Shown here: positions 9,901 to 19,329 of the stretch, in pieces | Numbering within the stretch: position 1 is the stretch's first letter | How the letters are laid out: each line of letters starts with the position of its first letter | Source of the DNA: Alitta virens | Lineage: Eukaryota > Annelida > Polychaeta > Phyllodocida > Nereididae | Reading direction: 5' to 3' | DNA: 64,000 nucleotides | Assembly: GCA_932294295.1 (NCBI GenBank) | Contig: OW028583.1 | Coordinates: 558,001 to 622,000, forward strand | The notes under the pieces: generated by a model | Seen by the model: the letters and a program-made list of their open reading frames with translations, nothing else | Told to the model about the DNA's origin: nothing | The model's database searches: none | Position numbers and translations under genes: made by a program

Positions 9901-12900
9901 TCGAGCTATTCTAACATTACCAGAGTAGGAGTTATATTAAGATAGATGTTGCTGCTACATAGTACAGTCTGACCTCCATATATCGCTCTTTGGGGGACAT
10001 CATATCACAACCGCAATATATCTGAGGTTCTCTAATTAACGCGGTGTACATGCCATGCCCCCTCGAGGTGAGGACGGGGGCCTAGCTGAGAGGCAGCGCT
10101 CTGGGCTTCCAACTGCTGGGTCCCGGGTTCGATTCCCGGTCGAGCCTAAGTTGAATGGCTGTTTCATCCTTCGTCTCATTGCCATGGTCTCTGCGTGTCC
10201 TAATTAGCCCAACTGGTGCAGAAATACAGGACGTAAAGCCCTAATCCAACCCACCACCCCTCGCGGTGAAAAACGACGTGACCTCTCTCGCTGAACGATT
10301 GTGAATTTGCCCACCTGGCTTGTTACGTAATTGTAATCAGTCAACTCTCAACAATGAAAGTTTTTTTCAGTCCTAAAGATTTTTTTTCCAGTCTTAAAGA
10401 TTATAGTTTAAGCATTAACTTTAGATGACATTGCTATATTAATTTGAAAAACCATACAACATAGTCACTGTGAAGGTGTACAGCAGAACCTTATATAACT
10501 TACTAAACTTACTAGAAATATTGGAAAATGCTTATAATGGTGCACAAACTTATTTTTTTTATTCATCAACAATTAATTATTGTGCAGAAGATACATAGCC
10601 AATTGTGCCTAGTGCGTTTTCCTTACGTTTGGATAATTGCATGGAAAATGCATGGTTTTTGCATCATTATTATTAGCTAAAAACCATGCATTTTCCATGC
10701 GTTTATCCTTCTTATGGAAAACGCACGTGGCACATTTGGCCATGTAGTATAAAAGGTCAATTCTTCAGTGATTTTTCTTAACATCAGGCTTAATTGCACT
10801 TGACAGCTGACACTTGACAGTCCACAATATTCAGTGATGTGTGAATTGCAATTAAAACGTGCTGCACTGAATGAGTTTTCAATCCAAAACAAAGACCATT
10901 TAACTTCTTAAAAGATGTTCAGCAGACCATGGCATGATGGCAGTGTGTGAAAATGTTGCGCTGGACGCCAATTACATAACACTACATAGTCTTATGTCTG
11001 GTCAGGTCGGGAGACATGCGGGTACTGCGAATACTGGCAGTTCGCGTTAATAAGAGGCGCGATATAAGAAGGTCGGACTGAATTTGATATGTGGGACCAA
11101 TTCCTTATGTTTTTTACGATAATACCACCACGAGCATGGTTGACATCGAAACAAACGGTCTGCAACTACAAGGTTTTACAGTTCAATCCAGTTGAAGAGT
11201 AGCTGTAAGGTTGTCTTTTGAAAATATGAGTATTAAAGAGTAGCAGTAGTTGTTAAAAAAATCCCAGGCACCATGACTAGCCACCAGTTGTTGATAATGT
11301 TGCAGATACCAAGAAACATCCACTTGAAAGCGATTTCAAAATGTTCAAGGCACAAAACTTTCACAAGCGACACCAGAATACAGTGGTAGAGGGCAGTGCT
11401 GCTGCATAGAAGCACCGTTGCCATGGATACTCACAACTTTCAAACATCATTGGGCAATTTTGTGTGTCCAAGGGATATTTATGAAGTCGCATGTTACATG
11501 AAAGAGTCGCAGTGATCCTGAAAGAAAGTTCAATGTGATAATATTACAAGTCGAGAATGTCTAGGAGCTGAAAGGTTATACTCACAGCTCTCGAACATCA
11601 TTGGGCAGGTCTGCGTATCCATGGGGTATTTATGTAAGCGCATAGGGCATGAAAGAGAGGCTGTGATTCTGAAAAATAAAGGAATTAAAAGAAACATTGC
11701 AAAGCAAAAAAATAATGGTAAAATAATTGTAATTAATCCAGCCAATTATTAAGCCAAGTGCTACACTCAGACAGCGTGCTGAAATAGAATAAACATTAAA
11801 TTTAATTCACCTTAATCAAGAATGAAATTAATCACCACCAATACAATATAACCAGAAATGTAATTTAGAGCTGAGATATAATGAAATGTACAAAAAGTTT
11901 TACTTGAACAATACAGCGTTACTTAAAAGAATTCACCAAAGGGAAAAAAATTAGAACTTTTAAGATGCTAAATTACTCCAGAAATTATGATTTCACTTGT
12001 AATTCTTTGACCCGATTGCTTCCAAACAGTGAGTAAAGAATCAAAGTATCTAGCCTATCCAAGTCGCTAGCAATCTAATTGAAGCAATAGACAATAAATA
12101 ATATCTACAAATCATAATTACACAAATACTGCAATCACAAAACACAAATCTATGAAATCAGAAGGTGGAATGTCTACAATAACTACAGTAATGAACAAGG
12201 TAAATACCTACAAGCCTACTTCAGGAACTCATATGGTTTGGGGACAACAGCTGTTTGTTGTACATTGTAATATCCATAATAAGTTGTTTCCAACTTTGCT
12301 ACATGCAATACTCCTATTTCTATAATTTGTATATATAGTTCATCCCATTGTTGAGTGTGATGCTTCAGATTATGAGTTCAACAATGGTTATCCCAGTAAA
12401 AATGTTCATATTCATTGACTGTTGCTACAGTGCAAACTGTGTTAAGCGGTCAGCCAAGGGAGGTGGCCAAGGTGGATGCGCTACGTGAAGATGATAGTTG
12501 GGGTCTTGCAGCAATGGTGTTTCAAACTGTAAACCCAGTTTTATATGAATATTGACATTCAATTTAATGCTTTTTGTTAAGATTTGCATAGATATTGACT
12601 GATTGAAATATGTTCCAATTCAAATGGTTGCACTACCGGACTAAATACTTTAAAAAAATGGGGAAAAAAGTTTCATTGTAAAGTAAACACTGCCAGCAGC
12701 ACTCATAATAGATATCTTCTAAGATTCTGAGGTTAGCACTAAGTGGTCAAAAGATAAAATATGGATATAATGATATTTAAACTTTAAAAGAAAGGGACGA
12801 TGTAATAAGGGGTAAAATATGTGACAGGAGATAGAGTTTGTGTCTTTTGTTATACCCGCATGTGGTGATGCAATATTACATAATACCAGACTTCATGGCT

Positions 12901-15900
12901 CCACTGGTCTGTTATAATAGGGGCAAGTTACCACTAAGTACAGGTCAGGATGGGGTTTGGGGTGGAATCTGCTGGCCACAGAGTGGAGGTGGCTGCCTAA
13001 TCAAGGTGCATTTACATAGTATTTCGTTCAGGGGGAATTAGACTGACCACTTAGGCCAGGTGGCTGCTCTAAAGAGGTGACCACCAAGGCAGGTTGCACT
13101 GTATATCAACAATGGCTTACAACATATAACAGCAGAGTTGTCAACAACTTGTTGAAGAAATTACTTTTTTTGTTCAATTGTTTAAGAGCAATATTCAGGG
13201 GTGGATACAGGCTTGGTTAACTTGTATACATCACTTCTACCAAGTCTGCACTCATCACTGATATCAGCAATAACGCAATGTACTTTTATGTCACAATGCT
13301 ATGATAACATAATATGCTTTATTCTGCGCACACTAAAAAGTATATTAGCAACTGGCACCTCGCATGACCTTTAATCCTCAAGGTCAAAGCTTTCTAAGGG
13401 TATAGTGCAGCATAGCGGACCCAAATGTATGCCCATATTTGGCGTCCATGAAATATTAAAGAAATCTCTCATTTTAGCCAAAATTTGTTCTAGCACAGAA
13501 GAGGAATAATATTCGCGTAGTACAGCAGGGGTTTGGGGGCAGCAGCCCTGAATAAAAGAAAAAATTAACAATTTTTTGTCTTGAAAATGAGAAGAGTGGT
13601 CGTTTTTTGTGACGTCATTCATTGAATTCAGGGATATGTGACGTCACAGGCATGACAAAAAGGCTTGTTAAATAAGGTCATAAATTTGGGTCCGCTATAC
13701 TGTACTTTTTCCCTTTCTAATTAGCTATGCACTGCACTCTTCTTGTACTTACTTGGAGACATACCACAACGTCCCATTATTTCTTAGAAAAATTAATCTG
13801 TTAGGCGTTGTGATGTCGTGGAAGGCAGCTCTCTTCTCATTGCGGAAAAAGACGTCCGGCGTCCATATTTTGTCCCACATGTAATCTTCTAGTTTAATCT
13901 GCTGCTCCTTTTTATGATTGAATGGCTCATATTGAAGTCTTTTGTCTACCCATTCTTGTCTAAGGTAAATGTTTAGTGAGTAGTCCTGGAAAGCAGAGAA
14001 AATTCAATACAGTTAGGCCACGGTTTTTTGATCTTATGTTTCTCGGAACTTTCTCGGCCTGTTTTTCATGAGACTGTCGATCGGAAAATAAAAAAGAATA
14101 GAAAATTTACTTTAAATTTACTACCCAGAAAGTGTTTTTGTTTCATAAATAAATGTGCAATTGTTGATTTATTAATTGAGCGGCACTGCAAAAGTTTGGC
14201 CGGCGGTGTCCAGAAACGTAAGATCAAAAAACCGTGGCCTTAGTTTCATAAAAAAACTGTTGACTCTAGATGGCTGTAGCAACCTGACTGTGATCTAAAC
14301 ATGCTAAAGCCAGCTGCTTCTGTCCACTTATATAGCTAATAGTCGGCTTATATTTATCGCCAGAAAAGTGTTAACATTGGTAAATGTAAGAAATTAGTGT
14401 AATATATCATAAATATGTACTTTTAGATCCGGTTTTGAGTAGCCAGCAATGACAGCATTGGCTAGGCTCAATTTGATGGTATTCCTCAAGTAAGGTGACT
14501 CTACTTTTTTCGAAATCAGATATTAATTATGGCAATGGGCATTCCATCATATGGGCATGTCAAACAGGTGGAGAGTTGTTTGTCGAAATTTCTTAGGTGA
14601 ATCACACTGTCATTGCACTTTCTCTAATATGAGGTATTGGGCCGTTTGAAAAACGGTTTTTATACCGAAATATTTTACCCATGTGAAATATTTTCCAAGA
14701 AAAAAAAAATTATTGATTATTCTACCATAACTTATTACACATTATTATTATCAAATAAATATCTTACAATATTATGCAGCTAACAAACAAGTTATACTTC
14801 GTGCGAAAAAGTATAACCCACAATAATTTCGAAAGCCATAATTTTTCTGCATTCAGTCTTACACCAATGAGACTTTCGCGTTGTTGTATATCTCTTGCTT
14901 GGTAATAATCTTCCTCAATTATTTGATATACCCACCATTGTCTGCTCTGATATGGCGTAAAAACTGTTGATATAGATTCCTAATTTTACTATCGTTGCAC
15001 CTGCAAAAGAGATCATAAAAGCATAAGTATGGATCGAGATATTTATGAAAAGAATAATCACAATATCACATAACTATTCATATTATTTAAATTAAAAAAA
15101 CAATGCCTGGTGTCACAGTACTGTGTCAATTATCAAGGAACTGTGACAGCACTGTGTTAGTAACCGGGTAGCTACTAAGTTATCAGGACAGCACTGTGTT
15201 AGTAACCGGGTAGCTACTAAGTTATCATGATAGCACTGTGTTAGTAACCGGGTAGCTACTAAGTTATCATGATAGCACTGTGTTAGTAACCGGGTAGCTA
15301 CTAAGTTATCATGATAGCACTGTGTTAGTAACTGGGTAGCTACTAAGTTATCTGGACAGTACTGTGTCAGTAACTGGGTAGCTACTGAGTTATCATGACA
15401 GCACTGTGTTAGTGACTGGGTAGCTACTAAGTTATCTGGACAGTACTGTGTTAGTGACTGGGTAGCTACTAAGTTATCTGGACAGTACTGTGTCAGTAAC
15501 TGGGTAGCTACTGAGTTATCATGACAGCACTGTGTTAGTGACTGGGTAGCTACTAAGTTATCTGGACAGTACTGTGTCAGTAACTGGGTAGCTACTAAGT
15601 AATCTGGACAGTACTGTGTCAGTAACTGGGTAGCTACTAAGTTATCTGGACGGTACTGTGTCAGTAACTGGATAGCTACTAAGTTATCAGGACAGCACTG
15701 TGTCAGTAACTGGGTAGCTACTAAATTATCTGGACAGCACTGTGTTAGTAACTGGGTAGCTACTAAGTTATCTGGACAGCAATTTGTCAGTAACTGGGTA
15801 GCTACTAAGTTATCAGGACAGCACTTTGTCAGAACCTGGGTAGCTGCTAAGTTATCAGGACAGCACTTTGTCAGTAACTGGGTAGCTGCTAAGTTATCAG

Positions 15901-18900
15901 GACAGCACTGAGCCAGTAACTGGGTAGCTACTAAGTTTTCAGGACAGTACTGTGTCAACATTGACACCACACCTTTAATCTTACATGTCAATAAGAGTCA
16001 AGCGACACTAAGAATTAAAAATATGTGTATGTAATATTATTTTGTATAATACAAAAATCAAACTATACGTTTCTTTTGAATGAAAAATCATATTTGCTTT
16101 CAATAAAAAAGAAAAGAATTAGATAATAAACATGCATTAGCATTACATACAAGCAGCAAACATGAAAAAAAATGCATTTGAAAATGGGAGATCATTGGAA
16201 TATGAAAGCTCTGATGATGTGCATGTTTGTAATGGGAAGTAATATATTTAAGTATCTTTTTAAAGATAATGAAATAGTTCATGTGGAAAATGGGATGTCA
16301 CAAACTTGTAGATAGTATCTGGGTATGATGCATGTGAATATTTATGTTATGAAAATAATTTTTAAGTAATTTATTCTCATGTATATATCTTTAATTTGTT
16401 ATTGGTTAAGTATAATTGCTGAAATGGTATTAATACTATGAAGTGTAGTAAAACAGCTATCTAAAGAGGAAAATAAATAAGGATCTGATTTCAAATGCAT
16501 TCCTCTTTTCAAAATGTTCTTAAAGAAGCGTGCTGCCACCTAGTCGTGTGGAAAGGAATTCACTGTGTACCTCTAAGCTTTCGGAGGTAAGGATGTCTAC
16601 TAACTAAGTTTGAGATGCAAAAATCAAACTTTATTACAAATATATTGTAACGTTATGATTTAATGTTTCCCATTGTGTGAATTCTCCTGCTACACCTATA
16701 GGCTTTGTTGCCAACACGTGGATGGTTTTAAATTGTTTTTATTTTGTTATGAAAAAAAAGAATGTACATGTATATAAACATCATAGACATATTGATAGCA
16801 ACACAGTTATGTAAAGGTTTAATGAATTATAAAGGTAAGAAGATAATACTTAACGAAAAGCTCTGTACAATATCGTGTTAAGAATGCGCAGTCAAGACTA
16901 AGGCAAATTCAACCCACAGCAGGTCAAAGGGGAAACACTCGATTATATGTAATATCAAATTGAGCATTAGCAAAAATTTGCACAAATTTGCATATGTGTA
17001 AGTTTCTTGGGTAAGTATGGAATTTGCATAAATTTGCATATGCCACACTCGCCTTACCATTAGGGGGATCCCGGGTATAATTACGCAAAAGTCTCTTCAT
17101 TACATCCCTGAAGAAAATTGACAGTAACAAATCGGTGCTCAGTCAAGAAAAGAAAGAAAAGGTAAGCGTCAACACGGTCTACATTGTGGACGGTGTGACT
17201 AAGAAAAAAGACGGGCCATTAAAGCTAAAACTAAGTTCCATGTATATCATTCAGATGGAGAATAGCTACTGAAGACTTTTGACCCAAAATTTGACCTTTG
17301 ACCTGGGTGACCTTGGACTGGGCTGAAGATCAGTTCCATTGCCTTTTTTTTTTTTTGGCAATAGACCAGTACAACAAATGACTTCTACATCTACAATGCA
17401 TACATGTATGAACAACAAACATATATCACATAATAAGGACAGAGGTATCCATAGAAACAATGATGCTACATTCCTAGACAGTGACATAAGGAAATAGAAA
17501 CATGCTTCCCACTTAATGAACAAAACGACAGATGACGATAGTGCTGACAAAGAGGCGGATTTGCTGAAATAAACATCGGCCACCATTACCTTCGGGAGGT
17601 TCCGATTTGTCATAATTCCTAAGCAGACGTAATTGTAATCTGGACGCAGACTGGGCAGTAGTTTTTCTGTTTAATGCATCAAAATAACGCCAGATGTCAT
17701 TAGTTGCATGGAAATGAGTGCTCAGAAAAAAAAAAGATATAGAAAGTGCACTCAAATATTTTAAACGGAGAAACTAGCAGAGAGCGCTGCAAATGAAGCA
17801 GAGAAAACACATACGATGACGTCATCCATAGCAAAGTGATGTCACTAAATAACATCATCAAACAATGTTTATATGCTTCAGTGTCAGTGCCCTCTAGCGG
17901 TGTTCTGCTTCCCCATAGTAATTACAGCGTATCTTGGGAAAGGGAGGTGCAAGACTACCAGGAGTGATGATCAGTGGTGTCATAATCAATTATCATGTTA
18001 TTGTTTTTATGATGTCACATGAAGTTAACAGTGCACCTCAATTTGTCAGTATCTCTATGGCATCTTACAGCATCCGCCAGCAAATTTGCAATCGTGAGCG
18101 AAGTATCAAGTGATAATAACATTGGGGCAGCTCTAAAACATTCTGAGTAAAAGAACGATAGATATGTCCGTCATCTATAACCTTTCTCGGTCAGACTGTT
18201 TCGGATTTGCCCCTAGGACAGGGGCCTAGCTCACAGGTAGCGCTCTGGGCTTCCAACCGCTGGGTCCCGGGTTCAATTCCCGGTCGAGCCTAAGTTGGAT
18301 GGCTGTTTCATCCTTCGTCTCATTGCCATGGCCTATGCCTGTCCTAATTAGCCCAACTGGTGCAGAAATACAGGACGTAAAGCTCTAATCACCCACCCAC
18401 CCGGGTTCAATTCCGGTCGAGCCTAAGTTGGATGGCTGTTTCATCCTTCATCTTATTGCCATGGTCCCTGCCAGTCTTAATTAGCCCATCAGGTGCAGAA
18501 ATACAGGATATAAAGCCCTTATCACCCTTGGATTTGCCCCTTAACGTCAGAATGTTTCTGATTTGCCCCTTAACGTCATTACTGTCACCCGTAACTTTGC
18601 TGATGGCTGCAATTTTGTTGATGGGTGCTGTGCATTATCATGATGCCTCTGTTGTCTTATAGTTTCAATGATATGATTACTTAGAAACTCCAATACCATA
18701 GCAAACTTTACTTCACTTATCGCATTAATGTACTGTCTTAAGACATTGTAAGTCATCACTACAGCTTCTAATACCGCTGTAAAACTTAGTACACTAGTAC
18801 AGCAGATTCCTAACACTGGTTTCTGTGGGGCTAAGTTCCAAGGCTTCATTTAAGAATTAAACAGATAATATTATCCTGGTTAATACATATATTACATTCA

Positions 18901-19329
18901 TTATAAAGCTAACATTGCTGTTATTCCTAGTTCATCATTATATGATAATTTTCACTCCAAAAATGTATTATGAAATTAGAAACTCCAATACCATAGCAAA
19001 CTTTACTTCACTTATCGCATGAATGTACTGTCTTAAGACATTGTAAGTCATCACTACAGCTTCTAATACCGCTGTAAAACTTAGTACGCTGGTACAGCAG
19101 ATTCATAACAAATGAATGTAAAAATTGGATGATAGGCATATGATTATTGTTTTTCTTTCACCAGTGCATTTCGTTATCATTGAAAAATATTTAAAAAACA
19201 TATGCTTTTTTCAATCGTAACAGGAAGTGGGATCACTCACCTCGAATTGTTGTGCTTAGCGCCCTCTGCCCAAAGAATAGATTTGAGAACAATGACAGCA
19301 AATAAAACAGTTGCCATGGAAACCTGCAT
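6766..19329 (-). CDS. Glycine receptor-like Cys-loop ligand-gated chloride channel subunit (whole spliced gene, 9 coding exons)
   Basis: The product is a subunit of a pentameric plasma-membrane channel that opens an anion pore when a small neurotransmitter binds outside. Coding exons in transcript order: 19329-19241, 17720-17590, 15000-14936, 13985-13753, 11668-11586 (or 11517-11435), 9283-9152, 8751-8599, 7991-7753, 6948-6766. They total 1308 nt and 435 residues, all in phase with GT-AG introns. Residues: signal peptide 1-23; extracellular domain 24-258; Cys-loop C180-C194 with 13 residues between; second disulfide C238-C249, as in glycine receptors and GluCl; M1 ~262-284; M2 ~291-310, preceded by the anion-channel motif PAR (290-292); M3 ~319-345; short loop; M4 ~415-434. 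Sequons at N165, N232 and N241. Glycine, GABA, glutamate or another ligand cannot be told from sequence alone. A possible AATAAA lies at 5851-5846, about 0.9 kb past the stop. Confidence 0.93.
7753..7991 (-). CDS. Receptor exon 8: rest of M2, M3 and M3-M4 loop
   Basis: Encodes residues 296-375: [15 protein letters not shown] (M2), [14 protein letters not shown] (M2-M3 linker), [17 protein letters not shown] (M3), then a basic loop (RRRTFRKPP). Acceptor CTGTTCCAG at 8000-7992, donor GAACAG|GTTAGC at 7753. Counting R292 as 0', the 6' residue is Leu (L298) where Thr is near-universal. Partial copies of this acceptor and exon start occur in the upstream intron (8054-8356). Confidence 0.94.
7973..8356. 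repeat. Partial tandem copies of the exon 8 start in intron 7
   Basis: An ~82-bp unit starting GTCAACACTGTCAAAAGGCC spans the exon 8 acceptor at 7973-8053. It recurs at 8054-8136, partly at 8137-8153, and again in diverged form at 8299-8356. On the minus strand the second copy still reads TTCCAG followed by codons for FLTVLT before running to a stop. Confidence 0.85.
8599..8751 (-). CDS. Receptor exon 7: second disulfide, M1 and start of M2
   Basis: Encodes residues 245-295 plus one base: AYPCLEVNF (C249 closes the second disulfide), then [19 protein letters not shown] (M1), [15 protein letters not shown]. The PAR motif just before M2 is the signature of anion-selective channels. Acceptor TTTCTCAG at 8759-8752, donor CCATAG|GTAAGT at 8599. 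Confidence 0.94.
9152..9283 (-). CDS. Receptor exon 6: loops B, F and C
   Basis: Encodes residues 201-244 plus one base: with exon 5 it completes ESFGYTM (loop B, whose Phe aligns with GlyR F159), then [16 protein letters not shown] and DCSQNYTTG (loop C; Y242 and T244 align with GlyR Y202 and T204). Acceptor ATTTCAG at 9290-9284, donor ACCACAG|GTAAGA at 9152. Sequons NFT and NYT. Confidence 0.93.
10071..10256 (+). mobile_element. SINE A copy 1
   Basis: tRNA-derived head: A box TAGCTGAGAGG, anticodon-loop-like CTTCCAA (Gly-TCC-like), B box GGTTCGATTCC. This is followed by a ~110-bp body ending ACGTAAAGCCCTAATC. Target duplication CCCCTCGMGGTG at 10059-10070 and 10257-10268. Confidence 0.92.
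10592..10746. mobile_element. Palindromic hairpin MITE, copy 3
   Basis: Runs from TACATAGCCAATTGTGCC to GGCACATTTGGCCATGTA with both arms present. It lies inside the Tigger-like element of intron 5. Confidence 0.85.
11435..11517 (-). CDS. Receptor exon 5b: Cys-loop (second, probably mutually exclusive alternative)
   Basis: Eighty-three bp with the same phase and canonical signals: CTTTCAG at 11524-11518, donor GAAAGTT|GTGAGT at 11435. It encodes [20 protein letters not shown] then C-P-M-M-F-E-S. Compared with 5a the residue changes are S177T, P181N, M189L and T193N; the other nucleotide changes are silent. Together with the 68-nt spacer and the frame shift that double inclusion would cause, this points to an alternative exon under purifying selection. 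Use in mRNA is not shown by the sequence. Confidence 0.88.
11586..11668 (-). CDS. Receptor exon 5a: Cys-loop (first alternative)
   Basis: Eighty-three bp, the same size as the equivalent exon in vertebrate GlyR genes. It encodes [20 protein letters not shown] and then C-P-M-M-F-E-S, holding both Cys-loop cysteines (C180, C194). Acceptor TTTTTCAG at 11676-11669, donor GAGAGCT|GTGAGT at 11586. The phase (one base in, one base out) matches exons 4 and 6. A second copy lies downstream. Confidence 0.93.
11669..13407. other. Intron 4, unassigned part
   Basis: No coding exon or repeat recognised between exon 5a and the MITE at 13408. The open frame at 12838-13041 has no motif. Confidence 0.45.
13408..13702. 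mobile_element. MITE with CAGYATAGCGGACCCAAAT termini, in intron 4
   Basis: The left end CAGCATAGCGGACCCAAAT and right end ATTTGGGTCCGCTATACTG are near-perfect inverses 295 bp apart. The interior has two perfect CREs, TGACGTCA at 13610 and 13639. It ends 51 bp from exon 4 (on its donor side). Confidence 0.8.
13753..13985 (-). CDS. Receptor exon 4: loops D, A and E of the ligand-binding domain
   Basis: Encodes residues 96-172 plus two bases. Landmarks: [12 protein letters not shown] (loop D, with the Arg aligned to glycine receptor R65), [12 protein letters not shown] (WxPD and loop A), FHDITTPN, and [10 protein letters not shown] (loop E). Acceptor TTCCAG at 13991-13986, donor AA|GTAAGT at 13753. 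Loop E differs from glycine receptors: positions matching L127, S129 and R131 are W169, V171 and K173. The exon lies between two MITEs (13408-13702 and 14016-14239). Confidence 0.93.
14016..14239. mobile_element. MITE with GGCCACGGTTTTTTGATCTTA termini, in intron 3
   Basis: The first 20 bp GGCCACGGTTTTTTGATCTT are the exact inverse of the last 20 bp AAGATCAAAAAACCGTGGCC. The 224-bp element is flanked by TTA on both sides (14013-14015, 14240-14242). Its left end lies 28 bp from the exon 4 splice acceptor. Confidence 0.88.
14258..14480 (+). repeat. Dispersed repeat G, copy 1
   Basis: Matches 27955-28180 along most of its length, including AAACATGCTAAAG, GCTGCTTCTGTCCACTT, TTGGTAAATGTAAGAAATTA and GGTTTTGAGTAGCCAGC. 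Nature unknown; no terminal repeats seen. Confidence 0.75.
14936..15000 (-). CDS. Receptor exon 3: first beta strands (INSF motif)
   Basis: Sixty-five bp, close to the short third exon of vertebrate glycine receptor genes. It encodes [19 protein letters not shown] followed by T-M (75-95); INSF..I.E.TM is a family hallmark. Acceptor TTTTGCAG at 15008-15001, donor ACAATG|GTGGGT at 14936. The exon ends exactly on a codon boundary and exon 4 starts with DYS. Confidence 0.9.
15113..15965 (-). repeat. 42-bp minisatellite with an open reading frame, in intron 2
   Basis: About 20 tandem units with plus-strand core AACTGGGTAGCTACTAAGTT. Because 42 is a multiple of three, one minus-strand frame stays open over 15113-15991 and reads repeats of [14 protein letters not shown]. 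Unit-to-unit changes alter residues freely (C/Y, P/H, Q/K, V/A), so I see no sign of selection for protein. The array begins 113 bp upstream of exon 3 in transcript direction. Confidence 0.85.
15992..17589. other. Intron 2, unassigned part
   Basis: AT-rich. Short open frames show no family motif. A T-rich tract sits near 17342-17357. Confidence 0.4.
17590..17720 (-). CDS. Receptor exon 2: N-terminal helix region and LLRNYD motif
   Basis: Encodes residues ~30-74, containing [14 protein letters not shown], the family's 'LL..YD...RP' landmark after the N-terminal helix. Acceptor: a long T tract ending CTGAG at 17725-17721. Donor: CCCGAAG|GTAATG at 17590. The start is less certain than the end, because an in-frame AG (AAACAG) lies further downstream, but only the 17720 start keeps phase with exon 1. 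Confidence 0.75.
17790..17925. repeat. Diverged relative of the CRE-rich element
   Basis: Contains GATGACGTCATCCAT and ends CCTCTAGCGGTGTTCTGCTTCCCCAT, resembling the right part of 1779-2059. It lies in intron 1, about 90 bp past exon 2's acceptor in plus coordinates. Confidence 0.5.
18215..18528 (+). mobile_element. SINE A copy 2: dimer of a full and a head-truncated unit
   Basis: A full SINE A is followed by a second unit starting within the B box (CGGGTTCAATTCC). The pair is flanked by GGATTTGCCCCT (18203-18214 and 18530-18541), so it appears to have inserted as one unit. Confidence 0.8.
18675..19110. repeat. ~133-bp block duplicated in intron 1
   Basis: 18679-18812 and ~18977-19110 are nearly identical (GAAACTCCAATACCATAGCA ... 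GCTGTAAAACTTAGTAC), with single-base differences. On the minus strand the same frame is open in both copies (e.g. [18 protein letters not shown]). I do not recognise it and cannot say whether it is coding. Confidence 0.8.
19241..19329 (-). CDS. Receptor exon 1: signal peptide
   Basis: Encodes M1-S29 plus two bases of codon 30. The sequence [16 protein letters not shown] begins a typical signal peptide with likely cleavage after G23. The donor AG|GTGAGT lies at 19241/19240. I chose this ATG (19329) because the two leftover bases join exon 2 in phase. Another ATG at 19337 opens a different frame that would not join. A TTTCAG at 19368-19366 suggests an upstream untranslated exon is spliced at 19365; that exon was not found. 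Confidence 0.75.

Larger units (their letters stand above)
9965..11080. mobile_element. Non-autonomous Tigger/pogo-like element with nested inserts, in intron 5
   Basis: The left end CAGTCTGACCTCCATATATC and the right end GCGATATAAGAAGGTCGGACTG are imperfect inverses, and further inside CTCTAATTAACGCG pairs with CGCGTTAATAAGAG. CAGT-type termini with GACCTC fit pogo/Tigger ends as generally known. TA precedes the left end; the right flank is AA. The element contains a SINE (10071-10256) and a palindromic MITE (10592-10746), and I see no transposase. Confidence 0.7.

Noticed and set aside
10071..10145. Possible functional tRNA-Gly gene (TCC anticodon-like loop, A and B boxes)
   Set aside because: The anticodon stem does not pair well, and the same head is present in all full-length SINE A copies with the SINE body attached, so these are SINE promoters and not tRNA genes.
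11233..11424. 63-codon minus-strand frame just after exon 5b, considered as another receptor exon
   Set aside because: No family motif and not needed: exon 5 joins exon 6 in phase without it.
13371..13622. 83-codon minus-strand frame next to exon 4, considered as a receptor exon
   Set aside because: It overlaps the end of the MITE at 13408-13702 and has no family similarity.
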